DNA of 64,000 bases from Harmonia axyridis (GCF_914767665.1 NC_059502.1:46908753-46972752), one strand, 5' to 3'. Positions 33,141 through 44,548 are shown, counted from the first letter of the stretch. The notes: generated from the sequence alone by a model not told the origin. Made by a program: numbers and translations.

Positions 33141-34573
33141 CAATTGAGAGTGAACAAAATAGGTACCAAATGGTATTTTATGATCCGGTCCTAGGGTCGT
33201 AATGCGTTCAATAATCCTTCTGACCTTGTCATAAAAGAAATTGGACGTACACAAGAAAATGCTCAAAAGATAGAAGTGTCTAACGACAAGAGATATAATA
33301 AACCATAACAGGCACTTTGAAAATTTGCCGCCTGGCATTTCCTTATCATTTTAAGATGAATATAGTTAGTATGTTCCAGGATATACTAAAATACAAATTC
33401 AATTTAATGCATCCTCAAACCCCAAAACAATTTTCATTAAAAAAATTGCATAAAAAAATCATCCAAGTAGACTAGCAGTATCATTCATTATCGCTCATTG
33501 TTCCAAATCATCGAGAAAATTAATACCGATCATCCAAAGCGGAGCTAATTTTCGAGACTAATTCTCAATCAAAAACCTCATTTTGGAAATCCATAAATAA
33601 TTTTCATTACATGACAACGTTCAAAATACAATTATAGATCCTTATGTAGACGCAGTAATCCTACGCTGGGACACAGCAATACAATCTAAATGCCATAAAT
33701 AAATTCATTCTCATTACAGGTATATAGATACAAAAAGAATGATCGAGCGGATTTTGAGAACATTTAATCCTCCAAGAATACACTTCGTCCTCAATTCTAT
33801 GAATGATTCAAAACACTTTGTTTTTCTGATTCAGTTTAGTTAGAGGAGGATGTGTGTACATTTCAAGACCCCAGGTTTAAAAGAATAGAAAGATTCGTCG
33901 GTTCTCAATTCAAAATAAAAAAATTTTTGACCACTGAAATAGAGAAATGTCTAAAAATCACAATGCATAGGGATCAGAAAAGCAAGGTTTCAAATGAAAA
34001 AACTTTGCCAACGATTTAAAAGACGGCATTACATTTCGAATGTGGAATCTTATATTATTATTTTTAGAACTCTTTATTGCTAAATTCATATGTTTGAATC
34101 TAATATTCAATTTTTATATTTTTTTCATTGATAATATCCCAATTCTATTCATATTTCTTCGGATGAAACCACTTTCTACTATTATATGAATAATTTTAAT
34201 TCAATTGTATCTATCAATTTGTTTAAATTATTCCTGAATAGAGTTAAGTGATCATTCAAACTTTTATCGTAATGCAAAACGCAATTATTCGAATAAATAT
34301 TCAATGAATATTCGAATATTCAAATGTAGTGGTAACTTAATAATAACATAAAAATTGTTGGCAATGTCATGCGACCCCTTTTCAACCACGCCACTAAATG
34401 AATTATCGTATTATTTCTGCGCCAACTATAGCTCATGATTCAGCACCATCTATTATCGAGTTACTTCTCCACTTTGGGTAGTCAATAGTGTTCGATATAT
34501 GCAACCCGTAAAACACCGGTTCCAACTACAGTAGCGACTCCAAGTGACCAGTTCCTTGCCGTCAAACGGCGGT
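33141..34573. other. P-1 interior without recognisable exon
   Basis: AT-rich. A minus-strand frame at 32976-33338 (starting MPGGKFSKC) spans the second repeat but matches no transposase landmark that I can name. Confidence 0.4.
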
Positions 34574-34931
34574 TGGCTTACTATCCTTTCCTTATACTAT
34601 GGTCGTACCGCCCCAAAGATCTTCGCGGATTCCTGGAATCGAATATTCTAGAAGGACTAGGGCCTGAGAAAAAAGATGAAACACATGTGGCATAATCGTC
34701 TTGTTCTGAAACTTTTCCCAACCCCATAAATCCCTCAAGTTTTACAATCGACATATGACATTCTTCGACACCCCGAAGACACATCCTTTGTGCATTATGT
34801 ACAATAACCATTCGTTCCCTGTAAATTCTTTGAATTTGTCATGCCCTTGGCACTTGAAGAGACTAATAGGGCTCCACGCATCCGGTTGACCATCTCAATT
34901 ATTTACAGGGAACAATAAACCGGATCCTACA

Positions 34932-34945
34932 TTCGACCCCCCTAA
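34932..34945 (-). other. Gypsy-B polypurine tract
   Basis: On the minus strand TTAGGGGGGTCGAA lies directly before the 3' LTR start TGTAGG, the usual plus-strand primer position. Confidence 0.8.
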
Positions 34946-35946
34946 AAATTAGAGTTCGACCTGAACTCATCATCGTCCTCGTCTTCGTGAGGTATCCACG
35001 GTTTCATGAATTCCGCACATGTAGATAATCTCACAGGACCTTCATGAACCCCGACTTTTTCCACGTCGTACCTGTCATTTCTCTTTGGTCGCGATACCTC
35101 ATATGGGCCTAAAAACTTTCGTCTAGGCTTCTGACCCGCGCCGAATAGCGTTTTGCCTTATCGCTACAAGCTTTCCTACCTGGTACGTCTCGACCTTCTT
35201 TCTCCGTCGATCATGTTTTCGTCGGCCATCCCTTTGTACCTTAGGTACCTGATCTGCGCATTTACTTCTCGTTTGCCCTTTATCGTCTTTCCCCATGTCA
35301 TTTTCGAACGCTGCAACCACTGACCGATTTTCCTTTTCACGCATTTTAACCCTTTCCCCCTGACTATTACTTCTGGGGACATCGGTCGTAATCGTTACCT
35401 GGTTTATGTGTTCCTTCTTAATCTTTAATTTCACGTCTTTCGTCTGATTGGCTCTATAGGTCTGGGTCAGTTTACCGTCTTTACTTTTCAAAGGTGGAGT
35501 ATCGATGTGTTCTTTATCAATTCGTCGTCGTCGTCCGTCGTCGTTGATAGCGATATGCATCAACCAACTGTTCGCAACCGCTTGTTCCTTTGATCTCACG
35601 CTAATCCCTTCTTCCCCTATTAAAACAGTAGCCTGTTTCAAAATATTAGTACCAAGGATCGCTTGAAATCCCAACGATCCATCTATCTTCACGTCTAATT
35701 TCCAGGAACCCATCGTATTTACTTTGAAATGACCCAAACCTCTAATGATGGTGACGTCGTTATCTAACGGTAAGTGACGCAGGTATGAATATCCTCGCGA
35801 ATAATGCTTATCTCGCTACCGGTATCAAAGAGAGCCTCAACCGCAACCGCCCCAAAAACAAGTCTGATCGCATTTTTGGGAACTGATTCTACCACGGCCA
35901 CTTCCGTGGTTTCAACCTTTTCTCTGCAACTCGCGGCAATGTCCAT
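34946..35946 (-). pseudogene. Gypsy-B protease and integrase tail
   Basis: After Gag, a frame shifted by two missing bases gives AASCREKVETT and the protease site LFDTGSEISII (near 35810). A second frame (35737-35123) continues the protease-distal part (AILGTNILKQATVLI) and turns within about 60 residues into a basic region and VGKLVAIRQNA. A further shift leads to KFLGPYEV, the GPY-type integrase tail, and an acidic C-terminus just before the polypurine tract. RT, RNase H and integrase catalytic core are missing. The join lies at a different place from Gypsy-A, suggesting independent deletions. Confidence 0.82.
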
Positions 35947-37084
35947 GTTTATTGCATCGGAAACATTTTGTTCCTTTGCTTTTATCTGGACATTCCCTCG
36001 ACTTATGCCCTCTTTTACCGCAACTAAAGCAAGATTCGCTGCTTGCCTGCGTACCGTTTTTCCCGTCTTTGATCAAATTTTTCTCATTAGTCTCGTTTCG
36101 CTTGACATAACCGTTTGATCTCACATCCTTTTTTTGGAAGTGAGAATCCCCCCTTTTGGTGATCTCCTCATATATCTTAGCTTTCTGTTTGAAATCACCA
36201 AAATTTTTCGAACCATACAATATTATTTTATTCGTGGAGGCGTCCGCAATACCGTCTTTAATATATTGTATTACCGCTTCTTCTTCAATATTGGCTCTAC
36301 TGCCGATCTCTCTCATAGCGAGAATGTACTCTTGTACACTCTCACTAGATTTTTTACTCCTGCTAGCCAGGAGTTTGTGAATTTGCGCCGAACTCACACG
36401 GACTTCAAATTCCTCGCATAGCCGCTCTTTCAAGTTTGCCCACGTCTTTATCCCAGTCTGTGATTGAATGAACCATCTCGCTAAACCCGACAGAGATTTT
36501 TTCGCGAATATCAATTTTTGAAGATCTGACCAACCCGTCATCGCAGCCATTTCATTAAAATCCTCAATCCATCTCCCGACCGGATAATTATCGGCCCCCG
36601 TGAATTGTCGAATGGAATCTTCTACGTCATTAAAAGTCAAAAAAAAACTACTCCGACAATTACGGTTTTCTTCCTCGAGCTTCATTCTTGACACCGATAC
36701 AGAAACAGAGCTTACTACATCGTCATTGTCACCGTCGTCATCGTCTTCGTCGTCGTCTTTTTCTAATAGGGGACCACACAAGAAACCGCACAGCCTTTTG
36801 GCGCTTTCTTCCGTAGAACCCTCGTATGGCAAATTCAAAATTTGGCATAACGCCTCTAAATCAGTGTCCGTCAATTTTTGTTCAACGTCTTTGATTTTGT
36901 CTTGATGTTCGTTATCGTCTTTGTCCCAATCAAATCCGTCAAAGTTTCGTATTGTCCTACGTCTTTTGTATTTGTCACCTTCGGTACCGAAACAAGCTAT
37001 GTGCAGTGCTCTAATAGCCGGACCTTTGGCTTTCGAAATACCGTCTTCAATATGTTTTATTTCGCCTAACGAGTACATTTTCAA
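35912..37084 (-). CDS. gag: Gypsy-B Gag
   Basis: 390 residues from MKMYSLGEIK. An N-terminal helical domain has a GFDWDKDDNEHQDK stretch, and an acidic run of Asp/Glu lies near 110-125. The capsid-like region covers SFFLTFNDVEDSIRQF, RWIEDFNEMAAMTGWSDLQ and SVQEYILAMREIGSRANI. The zinc knuckle CFSCGKRGHKSREC is followed by a second one cut short as CFRCNKHGHC by a two-base loss. The frame is otherwise open, and clearly better preserved than Gypsy-A Gag (same domain order, same LQKLIFAKKSL). It could still make a nearly full Gag able to package RNA. Loss of the second knuckle and of the Gag-Pol link makes normal function doubtful. Confidence 0.85.
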   Translation of the reverse strand: MKMYSLGEIKHIEDGISKAKGPAIRALHIACFGTEGDKYKRRRTIRNFDGFDWDKDDNEHQDKIKDVEQKLTDTDLEALCQILNLPYEGSTEESAKRLCGFLCGPLLEKDDDEDDDDGDNDDVVSSVSVSVSRMKLEEENRNCRSSFFLTFNDVEDSIRQFTGADNYPVGRWIEDFNEMAAMTGWSDLQKLIFAKKSLSGLARWFIQSQTGIKTWANLKERLCEEFEVRVSSAQIHKLLASRSKKSSESVQEYILAMREIGSRANIEEEAVIQYIKDGIADASTNKIILYGSKNFGDFKQKAKIYEEITKRGDSHFQKKDVRSNGYVKRNETNEKNLIKDGKNGTQASSESCFSCGKRGHKSRECPDKSKGTKCFRCNKHGHCRELQRKG

Positions 37085-37639
37085 TTTAGGTATCTACGCC
37101 GAAACGGAATGAAGTTAAATTGAATCGTCTTACTTTAACCGTTGACAGAAATTCAGTAACCGCTCACAAGTAAAAGCAACAGTAACACAAAATAAAATGG
37201 ACACACACAAAAATGAATAGGAATAGGAACAAAAAACAAAATCAACACACTAAATCGACAGAAAATAAATCATCAGATTTGAGAATCGGAGATCAAAATA
37301 TTCGTCTTCAATCCTGATTAAAATATACAAGAGAAAAACAGATACAGGAAAAGATTCTCAAGTGAATAAAAGTCAAAAAACAGTGAATAATCGAATGAAG
37401 TCAAATGTAATTGCAGAACCAACAGCTTATGAATTTTTTCTAGCCTCGTCTTAAAAGAAAAATTTCTACCTTGTACAATTCCTCGTCTTGTTGAACTTAA
37501 TCCTTTATTCACACTGTTACACAAAAATGACCTTTTATCACTTCACACACTTTTCCTTGATGGTCCTCGTCTTTCTTCGCCCTTCTCCTCGTCTCTTGGT
37601 TGATCTTCCTTCTCTTTGTAGAATATTCTCGTCTACGTC

Positions 37640-37898
37640 GAATATTCGAAAATTCTTCTCAGATCCTGGACGATTTTCTCCTTAATATAGGCTTTTCACT
37701 TTGATCCCGGACGATTTTCTCCCTGAAAATCTACTTCTATCCCGGTTGATTTTCTCACAGCAAATACTTCACAGATCCCGGTTGATTTTCTCCTTGAAAA
37801 TCAACTTCGATCCCGGACGATTTTCTCCTTGAAAATACTCCACAGATCCCGGTTGATTTTCTCCTTGAAAATCAACTTCGATCCCGGACGAGCCCCCA
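37640..37898 (-). repeat. Gypsy-B leader array of partial PBS units
   Basis: On the minus strand repeated CGTCCGGGAT or CAACCGGGAT cores occur every 32-40 bp, separated by GGAGAAAATC-type stretches: six units plus the perfect PBS at 37881-37898. Confidence 0.78.
37881..37898 (-). other. Gypsy-B distal PBS, perfect tRNA-Pro match
   Basis: Minus strand TGGGGGCTCGTCCGGGAT, preceded by a repeated piece of the LTR end (AAGCCTACATTT). Confidence 0.85.
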
Positions 37899-37921
37899 AA
37901 ATGTAGGCTTTTCACAATTCA

Positions 37922-37939
37922 ATCCCCGACGAGCCCCCA
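37922..37939 (-). other. Gypsy-B proximal PBS, one mismatch
   Basis: Minus strand TGGGGGCTCGTCGGGGAT, 3 bp from the LTR. The C-to-G change relative to the distal copy falls inside the 18 nt. Confidence 0.85.
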
Positions 37940-37942
37940 AAA

Positions 37943-38873
37943 TGTAGGCTTGGTTAATCGATCGTCTAGAGGTATGATTCGATTACCTGGCCTTTCGTCT
38001 TTTTCTCCGTGACTTTGTTGGATTTGTAATAATGAAACTCTTTTGAATTATTTACATCTATTTACAAAGCCACAATTATACAGTGAAAACTCAGTATTGA
38101 GAAGATCCCAATAACGTCCTAATAACAAGTTTCTTACTACTATACGGTATACGGTACTGAATTTCGTCTTTAACTCTCGTTCAATTGATTACTCGAAACG
38201 TCTTCGTCATACTTCAAGTTTTCGGTCGTCTCGTCTTTAACTTGTTCGCGACTCGCCTTAATCTAGTTCGCGACTCGCCTTAATCTAGTCCGCGAACCGT
38301 CTCTTCGTTTACGTCTTAAGTTGACCGACCGAACTTGTCTCGTCTTTGATTTGAGTTAAACTGTACCGTCTGTACACGTCTTTCGTTTAATCTTAACTGT
38401 TTCCGTCTTCGGCTTGATTTTGAATGATCTCTCTATCGATTGGAACTACCCCGTCCCGAATATCCCTTCCTTTCGTTCTGGCCACATCCTTAGAGAAAAG
38501 TACCTTCTCCTAGTCCAATGAAATCTTATGTCGTACCGCCCCAAAGATCTTCGCGGATTCCTGGAATCGAATATTCTAGAAGGACTAGGGCCTGAGAAAA
38601 AAGATGAAACACATGTGACATAATCGTCTTGTTCTGAAACTTTTTCCAACCACATAAATCCAACCCCATAAATCCCTTAAGTTTTACAATCGACATATGA
38701 CATTCTTCGACACCCCGAAAACACATCCTTTGTGCATTATGTACAATAACCATTCGTTCCCTGTAAATTCTTTGAATTTGTCATGCCCTTGGCACTTGAA
38801 GAGACTAATAGGGCTCCACGCATCCGGTTGACCATCTCAAGTATTTACAGGGAACAGTAAACCGGATCCTACA
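37943..38873 (-). repeat. Gypsy-B 5' LTR
   Basis: 931 bp. It carries a tandem duplication of about 23 bp (38240-38290) that the 3' LTR lacks, and an extra 20-bp duplication near 38650. Confidence 0.9.
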
Positions 38874-39324
38874 TTTCTTCCTCAGAAATTCCCAGCATCC
38901 CATTAATAACTCCTAATTTTTCTTGTGTTTCTTCTGTTTTCATTTCAACCTTATCTATTCCTCTATGTTGATCCTTTCTTCTGTTATCATATTCATCTTG
39001 GAATTCAATAAATTCATTCTCTGTTTCTATTTCATGAACTTCAATTTTTTGTCCATTTGTTTCAAATTATCTCGAATTGCAAGTTTCAAGTCATCGGTTA
39101 ACTACCTCATCAAATTATTCCAAGCATTCCAAAAAGCATATCTTTTGTGTTCGTTGTTTCTTATGAAGTTGTTCCTTCCAAAATCTCAATCTATTCATCC
39201 TCCTCATTTTCATTGAGTACCTTATCTTCTTCATGATGCTCGGTCCTGCTTCTCAATTCCATCTGATGAGCCATCTCTAAATGGCTAAAATGTAATGTAT
39301 TTCAGCCCCACGTTAGGTGCCAAT
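38874..39324 (-). pseudogene. Gypsy-C gag N-terminus and leader
   Basis: On the minus strand the frame starts at an ATG at 39274 (MAHQMELRSRTEHHEED) and has stops and shifts. It continues in the coiled-coil protein seen better at 62651-62917. A leader of about 30 bp separates it from the primer site. Confidence 0.65.
39305..39322 (-). other. Gypsy-C primer binding site
   Basis: Minus strand TGGCACCTAACGTGGGGC, two bases from an LTR end reading TTACA. The TGG start and position support a PBS. The tRNA is not identified here. Confidence 0.65.
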
Positions 39325-39815
39325 TGTAATGGATCTCTCAATTCGAATTTTGAAAATATTCTGAACTAGTTCCAAACAAAAATATAAATCTCTACTTGAA
39401 ATAGCTCTCTATCTCAGGTGGGTTCATGGAAATTGATATATCAATTCATTCTTTTTTTTTTAAACAACAATCCTAATCTATCTAACTACCTAACAAATTG
39501 CCTAACTATTTGAAATGAAATGAAATTTACACCAACCTTTGAAAAAAAGCTTATCTAAATATTTTCTCTTCCTTTCAGTGCTTTTCCCTCTTCGTTCGAA
39601 CTGAAAGTTCCATTATACTTACACATTTCCTCTCCAAAACTTCAAAAAATTCAACTTCAAATTCCTTTTCCTTTCAAAACACTCATTCGATATTATGATC
39701 TTGATCTTTTCGTCTCCAACTCCGTATTTCAATTATGACGATATCTGAATTTGCATTCAAGCATTCACACCATTATCCTTCTCAAATCAACTCCGTATTG
39801 AACTCTTTAATCTAT
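39325..39815 (-). repeat. Gypsy-C LTR (5' LTR of a minus-strand element)
   Basis: About 490 bp of AT-rich sequence between the primer site and the PLE-4 fragment. The outer end is approximate because no second LTR is present to align. Confidence 0.55.
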
Positions 39816-40110
39816 AAAACTCACAGATAGCCTACACATTCCAAAAGGAATCAACATCCCCCAAACCGCCCTACAACAGAATGGCTAAAACAGTCAACAA
39901 GTTCAGAAAGCCATTAACCCATACACAACAAACCGAAAATCTTCGAGAAAATATAACTTATAAAGCTTTTCTTCCTTTTATCAAATGTGTAACTGACAAA
40001 ATCAGTCGCATTCTACAAAAACAGGACATAAATACAGTTTTCACAGCCGATAACGAAATTTCCAAATTTCATCGAACACCAAAGAATACGTTCGATAACG
40101 AGCATTTTTG
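39816..40110 (+). pseudogene. PLE-4 fragment between RT and GIY-YIG
   Basis: It reads through a linker with IPYIKGV-like KAFLPFIKCVTDKISRILQK and INTVFTADNEISKF, typical of the segment between RT and GIY-YIG in Penelope proteins. The same segment lies inverted at 62220-62500. It ends abruptly where a PLE-1 terminal repeat begins. Confidence 0.72.
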
Positions 40111-40505
40111 ACAACCTCCCTTTTGATTATTCTGTTTACTTTATATACATGATTATAATTGATTTCTACTACTTTGCTAACGAAGTATCATATCTTTATT
40201 CGCTGAAATTGTTGATGTTCTTAATCGTTGCTTTCTTGAGAACTATTGATATGTCTTCAAATGAGATCCTTAAAACTCTGTATTTCAGTATGTACTATTT
40301 TTATTTTTACATGCTTTGTTATGTATCATGTTTTGACTTTTTTATATTGTTATTGTAGAGTCCTGAAGAAGGTCCCCATCGGGATCGAAACGTCGACTAA
40401 ATGGAATAAAGAAGAGTGACATTCTAACACTTATCAATTTCCCACACCCCTTATTAAATTTATTAGTATTTTTGTATATTGGGAATTAAAATTGTTGATA
40501 TTCAA
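40104..40505 (+). repeat. PLE-1a upstream terminal repeat (pLTR)
   Basis: It matches the 3' region following the PLE-1 ORFs (43600-43900, 48900-49290, 52030-52436), including the hammerhead-like motif. PLEs commonly carry such repeats on both sides. Confidence 0.8.
40359..40398 (+). ncRNA. Minimal hammerhead ribozyme-like motif (PLE-1a)
   Basis: AGTC, CTGAAGA, stem II GGTCCC/GGGATC with a CATC loop (one G-U pair), GAAA, C, GTC, GACT. The outer stem AGTC/GACT is perfect. Confidence 0.75.
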
Positions 40506-40507
40506 GC

Positions 40508-43320
40508 ATGAGGTTCTATGCAGCAGTCAGAAACAACTATGGAAGAATAGCATATGAAGCGTTGAGTCTTGGTCTTCGTACAATATGAAACTGGCATCTT
40601 ATAGAAACCGAAGAGTGTTCCTTTTGGAATGCAAAAGACAAGGTTTACTTCCCAAACATATTTCCAGCAATATGAATTATTTGTTCAGCTCTGCAAGTGA
40701 CTCAGGTTCGTCCAGACAGGTTCAGGCAATGTTGGAGAAATCGAGGCGTCTCGTTCTTCAATTTGAGATCACTGTGATTGTGACCAGGATAGAAAGAATG
40801 AGTGTGATTCTTCCAGGTTGTGGCAGATCTTGGAGGGGTTGCTTCCACCAGAGATGCTAAGTGTTTTGGATCTTACCAGTCCAGAAGGTACAGAAGAGAA
40901 GTTGCTGCTAAGAGAAATCTGATGAAGGTGAGAGCTCTATCGGATGAACTTCTAAAGAGAGTAGAACCACAAGAGAGGTGGGTTAAGAATGTTAGTTCTG
41001 TTATTATACCAGATAGAATATTGATATTCCTAGCACTGGGCCCAAAATTCGACATTGATATTCCTTTAAAGGAGGTTTCCATGTCGAGGCTGTTGTCAGA
41101 TGTAGAGAGCATTATTGATCTTAATGATAGACTGTCAGATGAGGGAAAGAACATCAAACGTTCCCAAGCTGCTAATATTGTCACCAACTACATCCAACCT
41201 GGAAAAAGAACTAATAATGTTTTCCAGAGAGAATTTTACCACTGTGAGAGGTACCTGATTGAACGTCAAGAATTGCTTGTGTTACGAGCTGATAAAGACA
41301 ATGTTACGGTATTGATGGATAAGGATCAGTACAAAGAGCTCTCCAACACAATTTTGCTCAATGAACGATATTACCAATTTCTTCCAAACAGAGATCCAAC
41401 CATTACTATACAAGGTAAATGTAATGCATTGATTAAGCGATGGGTCAGTCAGGGCCACATAACACAAATTCAAGGTTAATAACTGCACATTAACAATTCA
41501 GTTACTGCTTGATTCTACGGTTTACCAAAGATCCACAAACCCACTCTTGCCTTGAGACCAATAATATCATCTTTTAACACCCACAAATCCAAACTGTCAG
41601 TTTTTGTATAAGACATCCTGTCTAAATATCTTTCTTCTACTAGAAGTAGATATTTTATTGAAGATTCCTTTGCCTTTGCCCAATATGTGAATGATTTTCA
41701 GTTACGTGTTGATTATGTTCTGATCAGCCTCGACGTTGTTTCTCTTTTCACTAACATTCCTGTCGAATTGGCAGTTTCAGCTGTTGGGAACAAGTGGGAA
41801 ACTATCAGAAACCACGCAAGTACACCAAAAGAAGAATTCATCGATGCCATCAAGTTCCTGTTTTCTTCGAACTATTTCTTTTTTAATGGTAGGGTCTTCA
41901 AACAGGTGCTTGGTTCCCCTATGGGTTCCAACTTCAGTCCTTTCATTGCTGAAGTAGTAATGGATTTCCTTCTGGACTGCATTCTTGCCAATGTTCCTAT
42001 TAACATTCCTTTCATCAAGAAATATGTTGATGACCTAATATGTGCTGTACCTAAAGATCAGGTTGCTTTCGTTCTTGACAGGTTCAATAGTGGATATGAG
42101 AGCATACAGTTCACGTTGAAGGAAGAAACAGCGAATGGTGTCCCATTCCGAGATAAAAGGGTGATTCGAACACTGGAAAATAAGCTGATTTTGGATTTGT
42201 TCCGAAAGCCAACAAGTTCAGGGAGATACTTACACTAATTTTCTAATCATCATCATCAGTGATTGAATAATTTTTCAAAATGCAAGCCAAGCAGACGAAA
42301 AAGGAGCCCATCCACTCGGTGCAGGTTTTCGGAAGGAAGTAAACCGCTCCAGCTGTTGCTTACTGCAAAAGGGGTCGTGGTCACCTCAGCGTAAATGGCA
42401 GGCCTTTGAACCAAGTGGAGCCAAAAATGCTCCAAGATAAACTTCAGGAACCAATTCTTCTGTTGGGAAAGGACAAATTCAGTGCTGTGGATATCAGAGT
42501 TAGAGGGAACGGAGACATTCTCATTCAATACGATAGGACATTGTTAGTTGCTGATCCTAGGAGATGCGAACCCAAGAAATTCGGTGGTCCAGGTGCCCGT
42601 GCCGGCTACCAAAAATCTTATCGTTAAGATTTACAAATATATTTTACTTTCATGAAATTTTCTAATGATCCACATGGACAAAAGGTGAACATGATTTTAG
42701 GATTGAAGAATCGCATTGAAAAGGTTGCCCATCCAAGTCTAAGGCGGCAGAATCTGAGGATATTGTTACAGTTGATGCTAGAAAATGGATACCTAAAAAG
42801 GTTGTTGTTCAGATTAATTTAAAATACCACTCTTTCGAAACAGCCAACGAATGGAGAGAGGGGCGCATCCACCACTGTGGAAACTGAGAACGCAGATAGA
42901 ATTTTGTACTCATCTATTCCCCTGATAAATGGTATGACTAATGCATTAATTAACCTTCTGAAGACCACAAAAATAAGATTGATTCAGAAATCTTATTTTG
43001 AAATGGACAGATTATACAGTCGAGTGAAAGATAGGATGACTGTTGATAATATGAGTGGTGGGGTATATTGTATTCCTTGTTCAATATGTAGTGAGGTGTA
43101 TATTGGTCAGACGTCTCAGCTTTTGAAGAGAAGGATGGCTCAACACAAAAGCGACGTCAAGAATCCAAACAAGATTTGTGTCCTAGCAGACCATAACCGG
43201 GACAACGATCATCCAATGAATTATGATTTCACCAAAATCCTTGAATGTGAAGTTAGTGGAAAGAAAAGATGTTTCTTAGAGATATATCATATCAAACGCC
43301 AAACCTGTTCGATGAATTAG
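40508..43320 (+). pseudogene. PLE-1a RT + GIY-YIG polyprotein, broken
   Basis: It aligns along its length with the intact copy at 49324-51858. Lesions: a frameshift near 40563, another near 40830, a TAA at 41477-41479, changes between 41480 and 41690, an RpS16 insertion at 42254-42640, a stop near 42822 and a final TAG at 43318. Recognisable parts include the RT motif A (LISLDVVSLFTNIP), GSPMGSNFSP, KYVDDLICAV and VYIGQTSQLLKRR of the nuclease. It is more diverged than copies b-d, so an older insertion. Confidence 0.87.
42254..42640 (+). pseudogene. RpS16: Ribosomal protein S16 processed pseudogene
   Basis: A short 5' untranslated stretch leads to an ATG at 42280 reading MQAKQTKKEPIHSVQVFGRK, then a TAA. 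In the same frame follow RGRGHLSVNGRPL, NQVEPKMLQDKLQEPILLLG, DKFSAVDIRVR and, after about 40 missing codons, ILIQYDRTLLVADPRRCEP and KKFGGPGARAGYQKSYR with stop. This is animal uS9/RpS16 without introns. It sits inside the PLE-1a coding region, flanked by AATTTTCTAATCAT and AATTTTCTAATGAT, a 14-bp target duplication with one mismatch. No poly(A) tail remains. The nonsense codon and deletion rule out function. Confidence 0.92.
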
Positions 43321-43449
43321 AGAAGGGATGTAAACAATATTAGCTTCATATATTCTTATTTGATTCATTATGACCAGTTCAGTTCAGTGCAAGGGAAGTG
43401 GATGAATCACATGGAGGGGGAATTTCCACAAGTTCAGCAGTCGTAGGGA

Positions 43450-44013
<564 letters not shown>

Positions 44014-44074
44014 TTAGATAAGGGGTGTGGGAAAATTGATAAGTGTTATAATGTCACTCTTCTTTATTTCATTT

Positions 44075-44114
44075 AGTCGACGTTTCGATCCCGATGGGGA
44101 CCTTCTTCAGGACT
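44075..44114 (-). ncRNA. Minimal hammerhead ribozyme-like motif (PLE-1b, 3')
   Basis: Same sequence as the PLE-1a motif, on the minus strand: CTGAAGA core, GGTCCC/GGGATC stem II, GAAAC, GTC. Confidence 0.75.
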
Positions 44115-44548
44115 CCACAATAGCAATAGAAAACAGTCAAAATAAGGCAATCACAAATCATGTAAAAATAGTACATACCGAAATACAGAGTTGTAAAGAT
44201 CTTATTTGAACACAAATCAATAGCTCTCAAGAAAGCAACTAACAAGAACATCAACAACTTCAGCGAAAAAAGATCTGATACTTCGTAAGTGAAGGAGTAG
44301 AAATCAATTATAATAAGTAAATAGGTAAACAGAATAATCAACAAAATGAGAGGTTGTCAAAAATGTTGTCAACCAGACTTGCCCAGAATACACGCACATG
44401 ACAGATGAAACATAGAGTAGCATCAAATCACATTGGTCGCAGTAATTCACTCTCACCGAACTCAGAACAAATGCGATTTTTTTGAAAGATTCCATGAACC
44501 GAAACCAATCCCCTCTCACAGAAATGGCCTAGAACACAGAATTCATTT

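Larger units (their letters stand above)
31050..34601 (-). mobile_element. P-element-like DNA transposon (P-1), 3.55 kb
   Basis: Perfect 28-bp terminal inverted repeats (31050-31077 and 34574-34601) begin CATAGTATAAGG. The flanks duplicate GTCGTAC (31043-31049 and 34602-34608), seven bases or eight with a shared C. P elements have about 31-bp repeats starting CAT and 8-bp duplications. A P-type transposase exon lies near the left end. Other coding parts are not recognisable, so the copy is defective. Confidence 0.87.
30478..34931 (-). repeat. Gypsy-B 3' LTR, split by P-1
   Basis: Pieces 30478-31049 and 34602-34931 align with the 5' LTR at 37943-38873. About 895 bp when the insert and its target duplication are removed. 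Confidence 0.9.
30478..38873 (-). mobile_element. Gypsy-B LTR retrotransposon, non-autonomous
   Basis: Minus-strand element whose LTRs run TGTAGGATCC to AAGCCTACA. The 4-bp target duplication TTTC (30474-30477 and 38874-38877) is confirmed by the uninterrupted homologous site near 62870. Internal order: two tRNA-Pro PBS copies, repeat leader, Gag, protease, integrase tail, polypurine tract. The RT-RNase H-integrase core is absent. Its 3' LTR is split by a P-element-like transposon. Confidence 0.9.

Noticed and set aside
32976..33338. 120-codon ORF in P-1 as the THAP domain
   Set aside because: It starts MPGGKFSKC but lacks the C2CH spacing and the AVPTIF-type end, and it spans the internal duplication.
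42406..42627. RpS16 as a functional host gene
   Set aside because: In-frame TAA after 20 codons, about 40 codons deleted, no introns, inserted in a PLE with target duplication.
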